From: an uncultured Clostridia bacterium
GTDB taxonomy: Bacteria; Bacillota; Clostridia; Christensenellales; CAG-314
Assembly (NCBI GenBank): GCA_944336125.1
Contig: CALVLA010000009.1
Coordinates: 1-54,728, forward strand
Length of the DNA: 54,728 nt
Direction: 5' to 3'
The position numbers were made by a program, and so were the translations under genes. The notes beneath the pieces are model-generated. The model was not told where the DNA came from. It searched no databases and saw only the letters and a list, made by a program, of their open reading frames with translations. Shown piece after piece: positions 51,666 to 54,728 of this stretch (its first letter is position 1; each line of letters opens with the position of its first letter).

Positions 51666-53147
51666 ATGAAAGTAGGCTTTAACAATGACTTATATGTTAC
51701 AAAACAAAGTCAGTACATACTTGAACGAATTAAAAAATTCGACAATAAACTTTATCTCGAATTTGGCGGAAAACTTTTTGACGATTTGCATGCCGCGCGT
51801 GTGCTTTACGGTTTTGATCCTAACGCCAAAATAAAGCTGCTTTCAAAACTCAAAGATAATGCGGAAATTATATTCTGTATTAACGCTAACGATATTCAGC
51901 GCAACAAAATCAGAGCCGATTTCGGAATAACTTACGGCGAAGAAGTTATGCGCGTTATAGACAACTTGCGCCGTTACGGCATTTACGTTTCGTCAATCGT
52001 CATAACTCAGTTTAACGAACAGTCACAGGCTTTGGCCTTTAAGCAAAAACTTGAAAACCGCGGTGAAAAAGTTTATATTCACCGATTGACAAAGGGCTAT
52101 CCTAACGACGTGGACACTATCGTTTCGGAAGAAGGGTACGGCAAAAACCCTTACATCGAAACGACTCGTCCGCTTGTGGTTGTTACCGCGCCCGGACCTA
52201 ACAGCGGAAAACTCGCAACTTGTCTTTGCCAGCTTTATCACGAATACAAAAGAGGCGTCAAAGCGGGCTATGCCAAATTTGAAACTTTCCCGATTTGGAA
52301 TTTGCCGTTGAAACACCCTGTAAACGTCGCTTATGAGGCGGCTACTGCCGACATACAAGACGTAAACATGATTGACCATTTCCATTTGCAGGCTTACGGT
52401 GTTCAGACCGTTAACTACAACAGGGATCTCGCCGTGTTTCCTGTCCTTAAAACAATAATCAAAAAAATCACCGGTGACGATCTCTACAAGTCTCCTACGG
52501 ATATGGGCGTAAACATGGCAGGATTTGCCATTACCGACGACGAGGCCGTGAGGGAAAGCGCTTGTCAGGAAGTCATCAGAAGGTATTACAAGGCTTTATG
52601 CGACGTGAGGGAAGGCAAGGAAAAAGAGGCTACCGTCGAGCGTATCGAAATGCTGCTTGGCGAGCTAGGACTTAAACCTCATGACAGAAAGGTTGTTCAG
52701 CCTGCGCTTGACAGATTTAAAGAAGTGGAAGTTCCCGTTATATCCATACAGACCCCTTCAGGAAAAATCGTCACAGGCAGACAGTCGGAACTTCTTTCTG
52801 CAGGCGCAAGCGCGCTTCTTAACGCGGTAAAAAGCATTGCAGGTTTTCCTGACGACTTGAAGCTTATAGCTCAGTCGGCAATCGATCCTGTAATTATGCT
52901 GAAATCAAATATTTTGAAAAGCAGAAAAACAAACCTCGACGCAGAGGAAACGCTCATCGCTCTTTCTGTTTCGGCTTCTCTCGACGAAAAAGCAGCGGTG
53001 GCTCTTGACTGCTTGAGGAAACTGAAAGATTGCGAGGCACATTCCACTCATATGATTGGTTCTGTTGACTGCAAAGTTTTCAGACAGCTTGGCATTAATT
53101 TGACTTGCGAGCCTGAATACGTTTCGTTTGAGCTGTTTTCTGAGTGA
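51666..53147 (+). CDS. DUF1846-family protein
   Basis: 493 residues matching DUF1846 proteins, which are long, conserved in Firmicutes and of unknown function. Motifs GYAKFETFPIWNLPLKHPVN and PGPNSGKLATCLCQLYHE, about residues 175-220. The second resembles a nucleotide-binding loop. GGCGGTGAG lies before the ATG. Follows the alkyltransferase by 18 bases, so probably cotranscribed. Confidence 0.9.
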   Translation: MKVGFNNDLYVTKQSQYILERIKKFDNKLYLEFGGKLFDDLHAARVLYGFDPNAKIKLLSKLKDNAEIIFCINANDIQRNKIRADFGITYGEEVMRVIDNLRRYGIYVSSIVITQFNEQSQALAFKQKLENRGEKVYIHRLTKGYPNDVDTIVSEEGYGKNPYIETTRPLVVVTAPGPNSGKLATCLCQLYHEYKRGVKAGYAKFETFPIWNLPLKHPVNVAYEAATADIQDVNMIDHFHLQAYGVQTVNYNRDLAVFPVLKTIIKKITGDDLYKSPTDMGVNMAGFAITDDEAVRESACQEVIRRYYKALCDVREGKEKEATVERIEMLLGELGLKPHDRKVVQPALDRFKEVEVPVISIQTPSGKIVTGRQSELLSAGASALLNAVKSIAGFPDDLKLIAQSAIDPVIMLKSNILKSRKTNLDAEETLIALSVSASLDEKAAVALDCLRKLKDCEAHSTHMIGSVDCKVFRQLGINLTCEPEYVSFELFSE

Positions 53148-53159
53148 ATAAACAAATAT

Positions 53160-53200
53160 TTTACAAAACAGACCTTTTTTGTTATAATCAAAAAAGGTCT
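53160..53200 (+). promoter_or_regulatory. promoter with dyad over the -10
   Basis: TTTACA (53160-53165), 17-bp spacer, TATAAT (53183-53188). An 11-bp perfect inverted repeat, AGACCTTTTTT (53170-53180) and AAAAAAGGTCT (53190-53200), encloses the -10 and could be an operator or a terminator for the preceding gene. Confidence 0.6.
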
Positions 53201-53205
53201 TAATT

Positions 53206-53568
53206 ATGTTTGACAAAAGAATTTACGCCGTGCTGGCTTATCTGGAAAATCAGTGTCCGGCAGGAAATTACAAAGTCATTGACAAATGCGACATAGTGGC
53301 CGCTATGCCAAAACGTTTTAATATTTCATGCGAAATTCTCGACGACATAATCAGCTTTTTGACTCAAAGAGAATTTCTCGTTTTGAAGTACAACGACGAT
53401 GAGCAGGTTTGCGTATCACTGACCGCAAAAGGTCATTCTGTTTTGATTGAACGAACAAAGTCTATCGAAAGACCTAAGTTTGACAAAAAAATTTATTACA
53501 TTGTCGCCGTGGTTGCTTTTTTGGGGGCTCTTCTCGGAACGGTTGTCGGCAAGTTTTTGGGGTTTTAA
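53206..53568 (+). CDS. winged-helix protein with C-terminal membrane anchor
   Basis: 120 residues. The N-terminal ~85 residues resemble a winged-helix domain (KRFNISCEILDDIISFLTQREFL, KYNDDEQVCVSLTAKGHSVL, as position markers around 32-82). The last ~25 residues form one transmembrane helix (about 93-118), so it should be a tail-anchored DNA-binding protein. The next gene codes for a similar protein. The dyad over its promoter may be its own operator. Confidence 0.7.
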   Translation: MFDKRIYAVLAYLENQCPAGNYKVIDKCDIVAAMPKRFNISCEILDDIISFLTQREFLVLKYNDDEQVCVSLTAKGHSVLIERTKSIERPKFDKKIYYIVAVVAFLGALLGTVVGKFLGF

Positions 53569-53928
53569 ATGCTTAGCAAAAAAGAAAAAATCGTAATGCA
53601 AATCATTTACGACAAAGCAAAGGACAAACGAAAATCTTTCATAACTACCGAACAGGAAATTTTTGATGAAATTCCTCCAAAAGCAAAAATCACTCTTGAT
53701 GAAATGAGAGTTATTTTGCGTCAGCTTGCTATCGACAATTATTTCGAAATGACTCATTCCGAAAAAAAAGGACAGCCGCTTTTGATAATTAAGCTCAACA
53801 AAAACGGTGAGGCTTTTGAAAGAGAAATTATTCAACAAAAAAGAACTATCGCACAACGGTTGCTAATTACACTGATATGTGCTATAATAACTGCAATCGT
53901 GAGTTTGATATTTAAAAACTTGCTTTAA
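53569..53928 (+). CDS. winged-helix protein with C-terminal membrane anchor, paralogue
   Basis: 119 residues with the same plan: winged-helix-like N-terminus (LDEMRVILRQLAIDNYFEMT, about 40-60), KNGEAF wing end and a C-terminal transmembrane helix (about 96-116). It begins at the base after the previous stop, so the pair is coupled and may form a heterodimer. Function unknown. Confidence 0.7.
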   Translation: MLSKKEKIVMQIIYDKAKDKRKSFITTEQEIFDEIPPKAKITLDEMRVILRQLAIDNYFEMTHSEKKGQPLLIIKLNKNGEAFEREIIQQKRTIAQRLLITLICAIITAIVSLIFKNLL

Positions 53929-53930
53929 AC

Positions 53931-54006
53931 GGGCAATTAACTCAGCTGGGAGAGTGTCTTCTTGACGTGGAGAAAGTCAGCGGTTCGAGTCCGTTATTGC
54001 CCACCA
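53931..54006 (+). tRNA. tRNA-Val (anticodon GAC)
   Basis: Acceptor GGGCAAT with ATTGCCC, anticodon stem TCTTC/GGAGA with loop TTGACGT (GAC), T-arm GGTTCGAGTCC, discriminator A, CCA encoded (54004-54006). No separate promoter is clear; it may be transcribed from the upstream HTH operon. Confidence 0.95.
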
Positions 54007-54010
54007 AACG

Positions 54011-54058
54011 AAACCTAAAACGAACCACTATCAAGTGAAAGTAGTTTTAGGTTTTTTC
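54011..54058 (+). terminator. terminator of tRNA-Val
   Basis: AAACCTAAAAC pairs perfectly with GTTTTAGGTTT, followed by Ts. Confidence 0.9.
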
Positions 54059-54330
54059 TTTTCTTGTCAGGCTTTGTGTCTGCCATTTTAAGCCGTTAAA
54101 GAGCCGTTATGGTGTAGTTTAACGAGATTGCACACAAACGGCGGTTTATGCCTCACGGGAGATAAATAGCCGTCCTTGACGATTTTTCAAGGCGGTGATA
54201 AACACCCGCAAGGCGGTTGAGCACAGGCAAAAGACGCGTATATAATACTTATAAAACACAGATAATTCGGGTTTTCATTGCATCACAGATAGAACGCCTT
54301 ATTTTGCCGTAATACCGCGTAAAAAGTCGG
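54059..54330. other. non-coding end of a mobile element
   Basis: No gene. Contains the repeat AGCCGTTA (twice near 54095-54110), a hairpin CCTTGA/TCAAGG (54174-54193), and a GC-rich patch unlike flanking AT-rich sequence. It probably is the edge of the element carrying the recombinase. The exact boundary was not found. Confidence 0.5.
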
Positions 54331-54728
54331 CTATTGTAAAATGCTCTTGTTTTTCTTTATCTTGTAGATATGATAGAAAAAATTGCTTTGATTTATATTC
54401 AATAACTGCAACGCGGTTTTCAATTTAATGCGTTTGCAAAGATAGTCGTTAGCGACGGATAAAAATTCTTCCGAATAGACGAACGAAGGGCGACCGAAAC
54501 GGACGCCCTTTTGATGTGCAATCTTTATTCCCTCGGCTTGCCGCGCCTTTATGCTCTCCCGCTCATTCTCCGCTACAAAGGATAAAACTTGCAACACAAT
54601 ATCCGAAATAAACTTGCCAACCAAAGTATCCGCTTTCGTGCGGGTGTCTAAAAGCGGCATATCCAACACGAGTATGTCCGCGCCGATTATGTTTGTAATT
54701 CTGTTCCATTCTTCTATTATCTGACTGT
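54331..54728 (-). CDS. serine site-specific recombinase, partial
   Basis: The 3' part of a Tn3-type resolvase: the reading runs from the window edge without a stop. Dimerisation-helix region LVLDMPLLDTRTKADTLVG, VLSFVAENERESIKARQAEGI, then FGRPSF and a C-terminal HTH (LKTALQLLNINQSNFFYHI, about the last 30 residues). The catalytic Ser lies outside the window. It reads towards tRNA-Val and marks a mobile element. Confidence 0.9.
   Translation of the reverse strand, partial: SQIIEEWNRITNIIGADILVLDMPLLDTRTKADTLVGKFISDIVLQVLSFVAENERESIKARQAEGIKIAHQKGVRFGRPSFVYSEEFLSVANDYLCKRIKLKTALQLLNINQSNFFYHIYKIKKNKSILQ

Noticed and set aside
54059..54330. attachment site of an element integrated in tRNA-Val
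   Set aside because: I could not find a copy of the tRNA-Val 3' end further right within the window, and serine recombinases usually do not target tRNAs; the other border is outside the window.

Overview
The window looks like a chromosome segment of a low-G+C, anaerobic, monoderm Firmicute of the Clostridia type, probably an uncultured gut lineage. The reasons are the T-box leader, strong AGGAGG-type ribosome sites next to many TTGACA-17-TATAAT promoters, a Sua5-YwlE-RpiB-Upp gene block, a Na+-type V-ATPase, SipW-type signal peptidases and an A-type flavodiiron protein. The lineage is an inference from gene content only.

Layout. 1-57 is the 3' end of a 5S rRNA. 200-9250 is housekeeping and stress genes: iron alcohol dehydrogenase, a MerR regulator beside a DUF4097 lipoprotein, purine permease and phosphoribosyltransferase, sirtuin, metallophosphatase, tRNA-Asn and a BFD-type protein. 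9417-9557 is an orphan small RNA with its own promoter, a predicted pseudoknot and a terminator. 9566-21275 is a surface-fibre locus. A histidine kinase and response regulator face, across a repeat-rich control region, a row holding SipW peptidase 1, a TasA-like subunit, an inside-out membrane protein, SipW peptidase 2 and two more secreted proteins, the last a 1261-residue beta-helix protein. 21416-31669 is metabolic: a frameshifted Old Yellow Enzyme, two membrane proteins, a T-box(Tyr)-controlled tyrosine phenol-lyase/tryptophanase relative, a flavodiiron protein, a glycolipid glycosyltransferase, an acetyltransferase, a flavodoxin-like oxidoreductase and PnuC with a structured leader. 31909-35978 is an AT-rich pair encoding secreted or surface proteins. 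36092-36573 holds a REP-like repeat, tRNA-Glu and a structured RNA ahead of a NYN/OST-HTH gene. 37414-48460 is one long operon, sua5-ywlE-rpiB-upp followed by nine V-ATPase genes. In Bacillus-type genomes the same upstream genes precede the F-type ATP synthase. 48461-50937 is an AT-rich accessory patch with small ORFs, a PD-(D/E)XK nuclease and a divergent XRE regulator. 50990-54006 holds a second REP-like repeat beside tRNA-Gln, a DNA alkyltransferase-like gene, DUF1846, two HTH-transmembrane proteins and tRNA-Val. The window ends in a mobile-element serine recombinase.

Strongest candidates for new biology: (i) the orphan pseudoknot RNA at 9417-9557; (ii) the two-component-controlled, double-SipW surface system at 11602-21275; (iii) a 62-bp repeat core found twice, each time inside a duplicated tRNA 3' end plus terminator; (iv) a tyrosine T-box controlling an apparently catabolic, active-site-divergent lyase; (v) several genes whose -10 box lies 6-7 nt before the ATG, suggesting leaderless mRNAs. 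No CRISPR array, rRNA operon (beyond the 5S tail) or complete insertion sequence was seen.
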